Source: Halieaceae bacterium UBA4452
GTDB taxonomy: Bacteria; Pseudomonadota; Gammaproteobacteria; Pseudomonadales; Halieaceae
Assembly (NCBI GenBank): GCA_002389505.1
Contig: DGPA01000030.1
Location: 3,517 to 67,516 of the forward strand
DNA: 64,000 nt
Reading direction: 5' to 3'
Positions 26,165-35,305 of this stretch are shown here, one piece after another; within the stretch, counting starts at the first letter, position 1; each line of letters opens with the position of its first letter. The notes below the pieces were generated by a model. That model saw nothing but the letters and a program-made list of their open reading frames with translations, did not search any database and was not told the DNA's origin. The position numbers and the translations under genes were made by a program.

Positions 26165-27274
26165 TTAGCCCAGAGACATGAGCATGGCTTTTTCAAAAGC
26201 ACGCAGGCCCGAGATATCCCCTTGGCGAACAATATTGGCCCAATCTGGATTAGCAATCAGTGCCCGCCCCACTGCGACCATGTCGAAATCCCCCCGGTCG
26301 AGCATAGCAATGAGTCGATCAATGGATTCAGGCTTACCGTCTCGAAAAACCTGTTCCCCCGGTAATGGGATAAAGTCTGCATCTAAACTGACACTGCCCA
26401 CAGTAATGCTAGGCAATCCTGTTATTCGCTTCACCCAACCCGCTAAATTCAGGTCGCTGCCAGGAAATTCTGGCTCCCAAAATCGCCGCTGACTGCAATG
26501 AAACCCATCAACTCCCGCCTCAACAAGCGGATGTAGGAAGGCTTCTAATTCCTTCTCAGTAGTCACCAGCCTCGCCTGGTAGTCCTGCTGCTTCCATTGC
26601 GACCAGCGCAAGATAATAGCAAATTCAGGACCCACTTCTGCGCGGCAAGCGGCAATAAGCTCTGCGACAAACCGGCCGCGATTCTCCAGGGAGCCACCGT
26701 ATTCGTCGGTGCGCTGATTGGTGCCCTCCCAAAAAAATTGATCTAGCAAATAGCCATGCGCGCCATGGATTTCCACCCCGTCAAAGCCGAGAGCTTTGGC
26801 ATCCCGCGCTCCTTCCGCAAAGGCACGAATGACGTCGTCAATATCTTGCTTGGACATTACGTGCCGATTGACCTTACCCGGAACATTCATTCCCGACGGC
26901 GTATATCCGTCCACATCGCCCTCGGGCAGTGCGCCTTTTTTACGCATGCCACCGCAGTGCCACAGCTGAGGCACAATACTCCCGCCCTCCGCGTGCACGG
27001 CCTGAGCAATCGCACCCCAAGCTGCGAGTCGTTCTTGTCCATAGAAGTAGGGCACATCGGGATAACCACTGGCAGCAATGTGATTCACACAGGTGCCCTC
27101 GGTAACAATAAGCCCCACGCCACCCTCGGCGCGCTTGCGATAGTAGGCGAGGCTTTTCTCGTTGGGGATGTTATCGGGCGACTGATTGCGCGTCATGGGC
27201 GCCATGACAATACGATTTTTGGCCTTGATAGATTTTATGGATAGGGGCAAGAATAGTGCGTCCACGTTACTCAT
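26165..27274 (-). CDS. NADH:flavin oxidoreductase, Old Yellow Enzyme family
   Basis: A 369-residue FMN enzyme, shorter than the OYE at 4139 and not a copy of it. The start KNRIVMAPMTRNQSPDNIP is typical of the classical OYE class. The catalytic histidine segment HGAHGYLLDQFFWEGTNQRT and the GGSLENRGRFV motif are complete. FMN-phosphate contacts sit in ITVGSVSL and DMVAVGRAL. It would reduce enones, nitro compounds or similar. It is divergent from the cryptochrome gene across 170 bases and may be cotranscribed with the MFS carrier. Confidence 0.9.
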   Translation of the reverse strand: MSNVDALFLPLSIKSIKAKNRIVMAPMTRNQSPDNIPNEKSLAYYRKRAEGGVGLIVTEGTCVNHIAASGYPDVPYFYGQERLAAWGAIAQAVHAEGGSIVPQLWHCGGMRKKGALPEGDVDGYTPSGMNVPGKVNRHVMSKQDIDDVIRAFAEGARDAKALGFDGVEIHGAHGYLLDQFFWEGTNQRTDEYGGSLENRGRFVAELIAACRAEVGPEFAIILRWSQWKQQDYQARLVTTEKELEAFLHPLVEAGVDGFHCSQRRFWEPEFPGSDLNLAGWVKRITGLPSITVGSVSLDADFIPLPGEQVFRDGKPESIDRLIAMLDRGDFDMVAVGRALIANPDWANIVRQGDISGLRAFEKAMLMSLG

Positions 27275-27444
27275 AGGTATAGCTCAACTGTGACTGCGAA
27301 GGAGAGTCGGAGTTTACTGAATTTTTGTGTTTTGTGCCCGCCACAACAATGCTAAATCGACTCTGTCCTCAGTGTTTGACAGACCAGTCATCCATGCCTT
27401 TCTCTGACCCGTAGTGAATAGACATACCCAACGGTGAACCTTCG

Positions 27445-28743
27445 ATGCGCCACTTGCATTGGTTTCAAACTGATCTTCGTATTACCGACAATCTTGCGCT
27501 AGCGAGTCACTCAGCGGCTGACAGCTTGCTGTGTGTCTACCTCATGCCTAAACCGCGGCCCTGGTGCAACAGTAATGGCTTGGGTGGTCAGCGTGATAGA
27601 TTTTTAAGAGAGTCATTACAAGCGCTCAGAGAGTCGCTGCAAGATGTAGGGCAAGACCTTATGGTTTTAGAGGGTTCTCCTGAACTGGTATTGCCAGATC
27701 TAGTGGCACGCTTTGCCATTACAGAACTATCCATGTCGTTCACGCCCGGCTATTACGAAAGCCAGACTTTGCTTCATCTACAAGCTGCACTGACGATCCC
27801 TGTTGAGGTGCATCCCGGTAACTCACTGTTCACTCAGTCTGAGCTACCCTTCGAGCTGCCTGAAATGCCCAAGGTTTTTTCGCCTTTTCGCCGACAGGTG
27901 GAAACACTGGCCGTGCCCGGTCCAGGACCGGCTATCGAGCGACTGCCACCCCCACCGGCAGCCCAATTTGATGCTATCCCGCGCGCCAACAGCACACCGC
28001 ATACCGCACTCCCACTGCCGGGCGGGCGTGAAGCAGGAAAGCGTAGAGTGCGGCAATTTATCTTTGATCAAGCCGCTATCATTGACTACAAAAGCACCCG
28101 CAATGGCCTTGACGGTCTTGACGGGTCGAGCACGTTTTCTCCTTGGCTCGCCAACGGCAATCTATCGGTTCGTGAAGTCGCCCACGATATTTTCCGCTTT
28201 GAGCGGGAGCGGCTGAGTAATGAATCCACTTACTGGTTGTACTTTGAGCTTCTTTGGCGTGAGTTTTTCTATTGGCGGGCTGTGAGCGACAGCCGCGCGC
28301 TGTTTCGCTCAGGTGGGGTTGCTGGAAAAGCCGGGCAGTCTACCTTCATAGCCAGCGCTTTTACCCGCTGGTGTGCTGGCAATACCGATTACCCCCTCGT
28401 CAACGCACTCATGCGACAACTCACCGCCACCGGCTGGATGAGCAACCGCGGTCGCCAAATAGCAGCTAGCTGCTTGATTAACGAGCTGGGAATCGACTGG
28501 CGCTTCGGCGCTGCATTTTTTGAAAAACATCTTATCGATTACGATGTAGGCAGTAACTACGGTAACTGGCAATACATTGCGGGCGTCGGCAGCGATCCAC
28601 GGGGCGGGCGACATTTCAACATTGACAAGCAATCCGCCCAGCATGATCCGGATGGGCTATTCACCAAGAAGTGGCAAGGAGTTAGACCAGCTCAGCCGGT
28701 TGATGTCACCGATGGGGCTGATTGGCCTCTGGCACCCGACTAA
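27445..28743 (+). CDS. DASH-type cryptochrome
   Basis: A 432-residue photolyase-family flavoprotein. The N-terminal half is the photolyase alpha/beta domain (LHWFQTDLRITDNLAL), the C-terminal half the helical FAD domain. Cry-DASH markers are the YFELLWREFFYWRAVS segment, SNRGRQIAASCLINELGIDWR and the C-terminal RGGRHFNIDKQS. Such proteins repair cyclobutane dimers in single-stranded or looped DNA and bind FAD plus an antenna pterin. The stop overlaps the next tiny gene as TAATG. It is divergent from an OYE gene. Confidence 0.93.
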   Translation: MRHLHWFQTDLRITDNLALASHSAADSLLCVYLMPKPRPWCNSNGLGGQRDRFLRESLQALRESLQDVGQDLMVLEGSPELVLPDLVARFAITELSMSFTPGYYESQTLLHLQAALTIPVEVHPGNSLFTQSELPFELPEMPKVFSPFRRQVETLAVPGPGPAIERLPPPPAAQFDAIPRANSTPHTALPLPGGREAGKRRVRQFIFDQAAIIDYKSTRNGLDGLDGSSTFSPWLANGNLSVREVAHDIFRFERERLSNESTYWLYFELLWREFFYWRAVSDSRALFRSGGVAGKAGQSTFIASAFTRWCAGNTDYPLVNALMRQLTATGWMSNRGRQIAASCLINELGIDWRFGAAFFEKHLIDYDVGSNYGNWQYIAGVGSDPRGGRHFNIDKQSAQHDPDGLFTKKWQGVRPAQPVDVTDGADWPLAPD

Positions 28744-28898
28744 TGGCTATGCGTAAAAAATCAGATCTGCCCACTAAAGTGTGCCCGGTGTGTGATCGAC
28801 CGTTCAGCTGGCGTGCCCGCTGGAAAACTAACTGGCCCCATATTGTTTACTGTTCGCGTCGCTGTGCCAGTCAACGCCATCAACGCAAGGATCCCTAG
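28743..28898 (+). CDS. DUF2256 small zinc-finger protein
   Basis: A 51-residue protein whose ATG is fused with the cryptochrome stop (TAATG), so it is translated by re-initiation. It reads as a basic start, then VCPVCDRPFSWRARWKTNW, then VYCSRRCASQRHQ. The two pairs Cys14-x2-Cys17 and Cys37-x3-Cys41 should hold one zinc. This matches DUF2256, a family known to occur beside, or fused to, cryptochrome/photolyase-like genes. The function is unknown; the coupling suggests it helps the cryptochrome in nucleic-acid binding, which is my inference. Confidence 0.85.
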   Translation: MAMRKKSDLPTKVCPVCDRPFSWRARWKTNWPHIVYCSRRCASQRHQRKDP

Positions 28899-28973
28899 CG
28901 GGGTTCGAGAAAAAGCCTGGCCACATGCCACCCCTGTCGGGCGTCGATTCACGAGTGAGTCTGTCTCGACAGC

Positions 28974-30122
28974 CTAGCGCCAGCGGAGGTTGTGGCGTCC
29001 GAGATCCGCGATAGATTTAGCGCCCATCAATTTCATGTCACGCTCAATCTCTGAGCGCATATTTCCCAGGGCTCGCTCTACACCTGCCTGACCTCCCGCT
29101 GCGAGGGCATACAGATACCAGCGCCCTCCAGAGCACGCTTTAGCTCCAAGAGACAGCGCTTTCAGCACGTGGGTGCCGCGCTGGATGCCACCGTCACAAA
29201 TCACATCAATATCACTACCCACCGCATCAATAATCTCCGCTAGCTGATCGAAGGGCGCACGAGCGCCATCGAGCTGCCGCCCCCCATGGTTGGATACCAT
29301 AATCGCGTTCGCACCGATATCCACAGCGCGCCTGGCGTCGTTTACCGACATGACGCCCTTCAGGCAAAAGGGGCCACCCCACCGTTCTCGAATATCCGCT
29401 GCAGCATTCCAATCCATAGATTGGTCCAGCATTGACGAGAAATAATCTGATACTGACACGCTAACATTTGACCCTTCGGCAATGTGGTCTTTTAAATTTG
29501 ACAACTCAAAGGCGTCCCGAAAAAGATAATTCAGCGTCCACTCAGGATGCAGCGCAAAGCTGGCAAGGCTGCTGGGAGTCAGTCGCGGCGGAGAGGTGAA
29601 GCCGGTCAGTAAATCGCGCTCCCTATTTCCGCCGACAATGGTATCGACGGTCAAAGCTAAAGCATCAAATCCCGCGGCTTTACAGCGATCAATCATGCCG
29701 TAGGTGAGCCCTTTGTCTTTGTGGTAATACAGCTGGAAAATCTTCGGCGTACTAATCATTGCGCCTATTTCTTCGATACCCACGGTGGCCAACGAGGAGA
29801 TGCCAAATAGCGTACCGTGGGCTTGAGCCGCTCGGCCCACTGCCCGCTCACCTTCATGGTGGAACAGTCGCTGCAGTGCGGTGGGGGATAGAAAAAGAGG
29901 CAGCTCAATGTCGAGACCCATCACTTGGGTGCGCATATCAATGGAGTCGACACCCGACAACACGTTGGGTACCAAATCACAGTCGTCGTAGGCGGCGGTG
30001 TTGCGACGATAAGTGACCTCATCGTCGGCAGCGCCATCAATATAATGGAAGATGGGACTGGGCAGGCGGCGTTTCGCGAGTTTGCGAAATTGTTTAGTGT
30101 TAAAACAGTGTTTTAATGACAT
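28974..30122 (-). CDS. FMN-dependent alpha-hydroxy acid oxidase/dehydrogenase
   Basis: A 382-residue TIM-barrel flavoenzyme of the L-lactate dehydrogenase/glycolate oxidase family. It oxidises a 2-hydroxy acid to a 2-oxo acid. The catalytic strand is MVSNHGGRQLDGARAPFD, with the base histidine and substrate-binding arginine. PLFLSPTALQRLFHHEGE at the FMN site and LALTVDTIVGGNRERD are further family parts. The protein has the length of LldD-type dehydrogenases (about 380). It lies at the downstream end of the long minus-strand run that starts with the acyl-CoA synthetase region. Substrate size is unknown. Confidence 0.9.
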   Translation of the reverse strand: MSLKHCFNTKQFRKLAKRRLPSPIFHYIDGAADDEVTYRRNTAAYDDCDLVPNVLSGVDSIDMRTQVMGLDIELPLFLSPTALQRLFHHEGERAVGRAAQAHGTLFGISSLATVGIEEIGAMISTPKIFQLYYHKDKGLTYGMIDRCKAAGFDALALTVDTIVGGNRERDLLTGFTSPPRLTPSSLASFALHPEWTLNYLFRDAFELSNLKDHIAEGSNVSVSVSDYFSSMLDQSMDWNAAADIRERWGGPFCLKGVMSVNDARRAVDIGANAIMVSNHGGRQLDGARAPFDQLAEIIDAVGSDIDVICDGGIQRGTHVLKALSLGAKACSGGRWYLYALAAGGQAGVERALGNMRSEIERDMKLMGAKSIADLGRHNLRWR

Positions 30123-30218
30123 GTCGCCACTCTATCCCAGCCGGCGTCTCTGAAACAAGAAACCCACCGTCAATTCCCGGTATTCATGGGCACTCGGCAC
30201 CAGCCTGACCCACACCCT

Positions 30219-31586
30219 TTAAGCGGAGAGCTTCGCGTTTATCGCACGGGCCACGACCCACAGTCGGTCTTGTCCCCATACAGCCAGCTGTTCCTCACCA
30301 TGGGCATCCAGTAACCGAAAGCTGGGCACTCCCCACAAGCCCGACTGGTACATCATCTGTCGATTAACCTCAAGAATCTCTTGCCAGCCATCGCGGTCCA
30401 GATGCGTCTTGGCGTCTTGCCAATTGAGATCGGCGGCTTCAACTACCTTGCGCAGCCCCGCATCATTATTGGTATTTACGCCCAGTACAAAGGCATGACG
30501 CAGGAAACTAGAGATCAATGCGACATCTTTGCCCTGCTCTCTCGCCCAAGGATAAAGGGAGTAGCAACGCCGCGCGGGTTCGCCAATGGGGTCATAGAAA
30601 TGACCATAGGGAACGCCTTGATCATGCGCTTCCCGGGCCGCATCCATAAAGATGTACATGCCTTTTTCCCGGGTCGCCGGTACGCCGCGCATCACCATAG
30701 GCAAGACAGGTCGAACGTGAAGATTGACCCCGGTGCGGGTCGCTAGGTCGACCGCACGGTCAAAAATAACGGCGGTATAAGGGCTTCTCAAGGAGGCAAA
30801 AAGCTCCAGAGTCAGCGTGCCGGTATCGCGTTTTTCCCCTAGGTCAACGGCGGGTTTTGGCGCGATGATAGGGGTGCCCGCCTCGGTATCCAGCCCCAAA
30901 TCAGCCAGCCGCTGCTCTAAAAAATGTAAGCGATCAATCCCCCAGTACCATTCGCCCTCATAGTAAAACATAGCCCCCAAATAATGTTTGAGTTCACGCC
31001 GGCGCTCATTACCCGCATTCACCGCCGCTGCGCCGGTCTCCCGGTCGAGTTGTCCGACAGTGGATGCTAGCTCCTCTAGCCCCTGTTTATCGCCAAGCCA
31101 CAGCAAGCGGCTGACTGATTCACTATGGTCGATGAAGGACGCGTGGTCTTGAGCGGCCAATATTTGCGTCGCCAGCGCTACCAGCATTGGCTGAGGCGGT
31201 TGCGGATGCTCAGGGAAATCGAGTCCATAACCCGGGGCAATCAGCTGCGCATCATAGCGGGATAGGCGCGCCAATAAATCGGGTTCCGCAATATTTTTTC
31301 CCGACGGCACTTGCACCAAATGGCAGATAACCTCAACGTCATAACGACTCGCTAATGGTTTCAATAGACAAGCAGTGAGGTGGCTGTAGCCATCATCGAC
31401 CTGATGAAAATACTCAATGCGATGAGGGCGTGATGCTTTCCGACGATTCTGCTCGGCTTTAGCACGGCGCTTGCCCGTGCGCTTGGTAGTGAACAACCGA
31501 CTCATAAGGGCCGATGTCAGCCAGCGCTGAAGTGAACTCGGGTCTGATGTTGCCGCCCCGCCCTGATCTTTAAACTGCTCTGCCAT
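30219..31586 (-). CDS. tandem DsbA-fold protein (2-hydroxychromene-2-carboxylate isomerase-like)
   Basis: A 455-residue cytoplasmic protein without a signal peptide. A basic N-terminus (30-55) is followed by two copies of a DsbA-like thioredoxin fold: the first opens with IEYFHQVDDGYSHLTA (57-72), the second with LELFASLRSPYTAV (260-273). Neither has the Cys-x-x-Cys of DsbA; the second has the Ser-Pro-Tyr loop of hydroxychromene carboxylate isomerases and glutathione-type isomerases. A single VPSF cis-proline loop lies near the C-terminus. A fused pair is uncommon. It may act on aromatic or CoA-linked intermediates with the neighbouring synthetase and SDR genes; that role is inferred. Confidence 0.7.
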   Translation of the reverse strand: MAEQFKDQGGAATSDPSSLQRWLTSALMSRLFTTKRTGKRRAKAEQNRRKASRPHRIEYFHQVDDGYSHLTACLLKPLASRYDVEVICHLVQVPSGKNIAEPDLLARLSRYDAQLIAPGYGLDFPEHPQPPQPMLVALATQILAAQDHASFIDHSESVSRLLWLGDKQGLEELASTVGQLDRETGAAAVNAGNERRRELKHYLGAMFYYEGEWYWGIDRLHFLEQRLADLGLDTEAGTPIIAPKPAVDLGEKRDTGTLTLELFASLRSPYTAVIFDRAVDLATRTGVNLHVRPVLPMVMRGVPATREKGMYIFMDAAREAHDQGVPYGHFYDPIGEPARRCYSLYPWAREQGKDVALISSFLRHAFVLGVNTNNDAGLRKVVEAADLNWQDAKTHLDRDGWQEILEVNRQMMYQSGLWGVPSFRLLDAHGEEQLAVWGQDRLWVVARAINAKLSA

Positions 31587-31712
31587 GAAATGACCGCTCC
31601 CTTTTTCGATGCTACCAGTACGCCTATTCTCAGCGTCTGCCTATGCCGCAAACCATTGACCCTCTGTGATGTCGAGCCGCCCTCACGTTAGCTAGCAGGC
31701 ATGGCCAGATTA

Positions 31713-33533
31713 TCAGTAACCCGCCGTACCCTCGCACAACTGCCGATACACCGCCGCAGTCATGATCTGATAATCACCCCCGGCCGCCGGGCGCGCATAG
31801 ATAACATCGTCACCCACTCGCTCGGGATGAAAGGCCTCTTCGCGCAAAGCGGTTTTCACCAACTTAAAGGTGCCGGTGGTCTCCAAGGTAGTTTGCAGGC
31901 GTAGAAACACCGGGCGCGCATAGGCAGGTAATTGTTCATCGACTAGCGCCGTCAAGGCGGCTAGGTCGAAGGCGGCCACTGACGGCACCGCCAGGGCAGC
32001 CATGCCCGCTTTGCCTTCTACGCCCGGGAGAGCAACACCATACACATTGGCCATCAGCACCTCGGGGTGTTGATTGATCACCTCCGCCACTTCGTTGGTG
32101 GATACATTTTCAGCTCGCCAGCGAAAGGTGTCCCCGGTTCGATCCACAAACTGATAATGCGCTAACCCCAGTGCGAAACCTACGTCAATTTCTCTGACTA
32201 AATCGCCGGTATTGAACCACCGATCGCCCTCTTTCACGACGTGCCCAACCACCTTCTGCGCTGTAGCCTCAGTATTGGTGTAACCCTCGAAGGCATAATC
32301 CTTGGTAATCTCACCCAGCAACAATCCGGGCTCACCCTTTACTGCCTCAATACAGCGTCCGTTCGCGTCGCGAACGATTTCGTCGCGCTCCAAGTCATAT
32401 TCGACCAAAGCCACTTTCGCAAACGTCGCGCCAATAGTTTTATCTTTATTGAAAAAGTTAGCGAAGGTGACATTGCCTTCGCTACTGCCATAGATCTCAC
32501 ATAAGCGGCGAATACCAAACCGCTGTTTGAATTCATTCCAAATATCGGGTCGTAGACCATTACCGAGCATTTTAGTGAGCGGATTAGCCTGCTCTTCCGC
32601 ACTGGGAACTTGTTGCATGAGGTAGCGACACAATTCGCCGACGTAAATAAAACAATTGGTTTGATAGTCCAGCGTTTCACGCCAAAAGTTTGACGCCGAA
32701 AACTGTCGGCGAAGAAAAACGGACGCCCCTGACAAGATGAAGGCTAATAACCCCGGACCCAATCCCGTGGCATGGTAAATGGGCAAGCACAAATAGAGAC
32801 GATCGCTTGGTACGATACGAAAGCCAAGTTGACCGAGTACCGTACTGGCCGCTAAGCCCTTGCGATGAAGCAGGATGGCGGCTTTTGGCATGCCCGTGGT
32901 ACCCGATGTAAATATATACAAGGCAATCTCACCCGCAGTAATGTCACGGGTAATGGGTAAATTGTCCGCTGACTGTGCTGACATAAGTGACTGTGCATCG
33001 ACACACCAGTCTGGCGGAGCGACGGCTTGAGTATCTGCGAACCAGAAGTACAGTCCGTTTGCGGGTAGATTAATCGCCGATCGCGCTTGGTCCACGACGC
33101 TCGCGCGCTCGTCTCCAACAATAAAAAATGTCGCGTCGGTCGCCGTTACGCAGTGGGCGAGACTGCGACCAGTAAGACTATTGTTGATGAGTGCACAGCG
33201 CGCACCCAATTTCATAGTGGCCAACATACTGAGCACAAACTCAGCGCGGTTTTCCATGAGCAGGGCAACGGTGTCACCCCGGTTTACACCGTGAGCTGCC
33301 AGCACTCGCGCAAACCGATTCACCTGTGCATTAAAAGCCTCATAAGTCCACTGTCGACCTTCAAATAGCAGCATCATGCGCTGGGGATGCGCCGCTACCG
33401 TATCCTCAAACGCACGCCCCAGAGACTGTTGGTCTCCATGATCAGGCAGCTTGAATGTCAGTGCAGGAAGTATGTGTCGGGCTTCCCCCAGTACTCGAAG
33501 TGCTTCCGTCACTCGCTGCCCTAAGACGCGCAT
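31713..33533 (-). CDS. FATP-type long-chain acyl-CoA synthetase
   Basis: About 606 residues from the ATG at 33533, seven bases after AGGGAG; a longer in-frame reading to 33557 lacks this signal. The AMP-binding motif is IFTSGTTGMPKAAIL. VDRTGDTFRWRAENVST, the ANL C-terminal switch region with the typical W-R-x-E-N-V-S-T, marks the very-long-chain/FATP (FadD6-like) group. It adenylates a fatty acid or other carboxylic acid and forms its CoA ester. Downstream are the tandem DsbA-fold and hydroxy-acid oxidase genes, upstream an SDR, suggesting a shared degradation route. Confidence 0.9.
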   Translation of the reverse strand: MRVLGQRVTEALRVLGEARHILPALTFKLPDHGDQQSLGRAFEDTVAAHPQRMMLLFEGRQWTYEAFNAQVNRFARVLAAHGVNRGDTVALLMENRAEFVLSMLATMKLGARCALINNSLTGRSLAHCVTATDATFFIVGDERASVVDQARSAINLPANGLYFWFADTQAVAPPDWCVDAQSLMSAQSADNLPITRDITAGEIALYIFTSGTTGMPKAAILLHRKGLAASTVLGQLGFRIVPSDRLYLCLPIYHATGLGPGLLAFILSGASVFLRRQFSASNFWRETLDYQTNCFIYVGELCRYLMQQVPSAEEQANPLTKMLGNGLRPDIWNEFKQRFGIRRLCEIYGSSEGNVTFANFFNKDKTIGATFAKVALVEYDLERDEIVRDANGRCIEAVKGEPGLLLGEITKDYAFEGYTNTEATAQKVVGHVVKEGDRWFNTGDLVREIDVGFALGLAHYQFVDRTGDTFRWRAENVSTNEVAEVINQHPEVLMANVYGVALPGVEGKAGMAALAVPSVAAFDLAALTALVDEQLPAYARPVFLRLQTTLETTGTFKLVKTALREEAFHPERVGDDVIYARPAAGGDYQIMTAAVYRQLCEGTAGY

Positions 33534-33608
33534 GATGATTCTCCCTAATGGCGGCATGTCCCCAGCCGGCTACTCGCTAGTTATGTATTCAGTCCCGCGA
33601 CGCCGCGC

Positions 33609-34400
33609 TCATGTTGTCGAGGTCAGCGCGCAGTGCAGTCGGTTCATTCCCCGGATCCAGCGGTCGTAATCCGCGGTTTTACGCTGCATGTATTGGCTCA
33701 CCTCGGGGTGAGGTAAAATCAAAAAAGTTTCTTGGGCGAGACCCTTGACCACGCAATCGGCGACTTGTTCGACTTCAAGCATGCCATCGGCTGCGGCTGC
33801 GGCCAATCCTTCACCGCCCATTTGATCATCACTGAGGGTCGTCATCGCTGTGCGCACGGCCTGAGGACACAATAGAGACACCTTGATACCCTCGTGGCCA
33901 TAGGTCATAGCCAGCCACTCACCAAAACCAACAGCCGCATGCTTAGTGACGCCATAGGCTGCACCACCCACCTGATTGAGCAAGCCGGCGGCCGATGCGG
34001 TGTTGAGCAAATAGCCCCCCCCTCGAGATACCATGCGCGGTATAAGATATCGGGCAGCAAAAACATGGGCCATAACATTGACTTCCCAACTGGTTTGCCA
34101 CTCGTCGGTAGCAGACTGCTCGCTAGGCCCGAGAGCAAGTCCGGCGTTACTGCAAAACAAGTCGATGGGCCCAATGTGGGCCTCGGTGTCGTCAATCACC
34201 GTTTTTATCGCGTTCTCATTAGCGACATCCGCGGTCATCGCTATGCAGCCGACTGTGTCGGCGGTACTGTTGGCCTGGGCGGCATTGATATCGACTGCCA
34301 CCACTTGTCGAGCACCCTCGCTAACGAAGCGCTCTACCAGCGCCTTGCCTATGCCACTACCGGCACCGGTGACGACAATAATTTTGTCAGTGATATCCAA
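33609..34400 (-). CDS. short-chain dehydrogenase/reductase
   Basis: About 263 residues. The start is best placed at a TTG at 34400, six bases after AGGGAG, giving MDITDKIIVVTGAGSGIG; a longer TTG reading to 34424 has no Shine-Dalgarno. The glycine-rich NAD(P) motif TGAGSGIG, the NAG motif CSNAGLAL, the catalytic Ser in LLNTASAAG and Tyr-x3-Lys in YGVTKHA are all intact. It oxidises or reduces an alcohol or ketone of unknown structure. It lies 75 bases upstream of the acyl-CoA synthetase in the same direction. Confidence 0.9.
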   Translation of the reverse strand: MDITDKIIVVTGAGSGIGKALVERFVSEGARQVVAVDINAAQANSTADTVGCIAMTADVANENAIKTVIDDTEAHIGPIDLFCSNAGLALGPSEQSATDEWQTSWEVNVMAHVFAARYLIPRMVSRGGGYLLNTASAAGLLNQVGGAAYGVTKHAAVGFGEWLAMTYGHEGIKVSLLCPQAVRTAMTTLSDDQMGGEGLAAAAADGMLEVEQVADCVVKGLAQETFLILPHPEVSQYMQRKTADYDRWIRGMNRLHCALTSTT

Positions 34401-34568
34401 GACTCGCTCCCTTGCTTCGGCCAATGGCGGCTAAGTCTGTCAGTCGCCCTTTGTGCTCACACCTGACGATTGTTTGACTCTCCTAGGTTCGACTCAGATC
34501 GGCAACCAACACCAACCGGCAACACCGATGATCCGTACAGGCAAGCCACTGATGAGTGGTCCAACGGT

Positions 34569-35255
34569 TCAAAAAACCCTAACCCGGCGCCCTCGCGGCA
34601 ACGGTGTTTTTTCTGACGCCGGCAACTGACAGAGTCGATCCATGTGGGTCACCGATCCATCGATATACTCCCATACCAATTGCTCACCCTCAAGATAGCG
34701 TCGGACCACCTTGGGGCCCCAGCCAAAGGCATAGAAATTGAGAATGCCGCGCTCCCAAATCATGCTAGCCGATGTACGCATACAGTAATCGGTGTCGCCG
34801 GCGACAAACAGTACTGAGCCCTCGGTATCGTTGGTGTTCAGGCCAGCCGATCGATTGGGTCCGTAATCATGGATGAGCCCAGCGCTGGTCACGACAACAC
34901 GACTCCCGCACTGCTCAACGCGTTCAATATGACCTTGGTGGCGTCCCGACACACCCATCCAGAGTCCGCGGATATCATCGGCCTGTGGCGTCAGCGGTTC
35001 AGTGCACTGCGCGAGTACCGGCAGCGGGAAGTGCTGGTAGGCACAACCGGGGGTGTTGCCCTTGGGGATATCAATGGCCAACTTCCCACTGCCATCAAGC
35101 ACCGGCAGCTCGCAGTAGTTGAGCGCACTCCCATCTCCAGCCAGCGTTGCTGGATCTATGGTCAACGGCGGTCGCGGTGAGAAATACGCCAACCAAAATA
35201 CCACCAGCGCAACTGCACTGACAGTCAGTATGAGTCGTTTTATCCATCGGGTCAT
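34569..35255 (-). CDS. uncharacterised membrane-anchored protein
   Basis: About 228 residues from the ATG at 35255, which has a very strong GAGGGGGG Shine-Dalgarno. A basic start and one hydrophobic segment (ILTVSAVALVVFWLAYF) form a signal anchor. The exported part begins with SPRPPLTIDPATLAG, has five or more cysteines (YCELP, GCAYQ, QCTEP, QCGSRV, YCMRT), and repeats Trp-rich strands such as GLWMGVSGRHQGHIERVEQCG. I do not recognise the family. The composition suggests a secreted beta-rich, disulfide-stabilised fold, about the size of a lipocalin-like barrel. It lies 50 bases downstream of the haloalkane dehalogenase and is probably in its transcript. Confidence 0.6.
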   Translation of the reverse strand: MTRWIKRLILTVSAVALVVFWLAYFSPRPPLTIDPATLAGDGSALNYCELPVLDGSGKLAIDIPKGNTPGCAYQHFPLPVLAQCTEPLTPQADDIRGLWMGVSGRHQGHIERVEQCGSRVVVTSAGLIHDYGPNRSAGLNTNDTEGSVLFVAGDTDYCMRTSASMIWERGILNFYAFGWGPKVVRRYLEGEQLVWEYIDGSVTHMDRLCQLPASEKTPLPRGRRVRVF

Positions 35256-35305
35256 CGCACCCCCCTCACTGATCATGCGCCCTCGCGTATCGACTCCATG
35301 CTAGG

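Noticed and set aside
26165..27274. Gene duplication of the two Old Yellow Enzymes
   Set aside because: The two proteins differ in length and in most motifs outside the active site, so they are distinct branches rather than recent copies.
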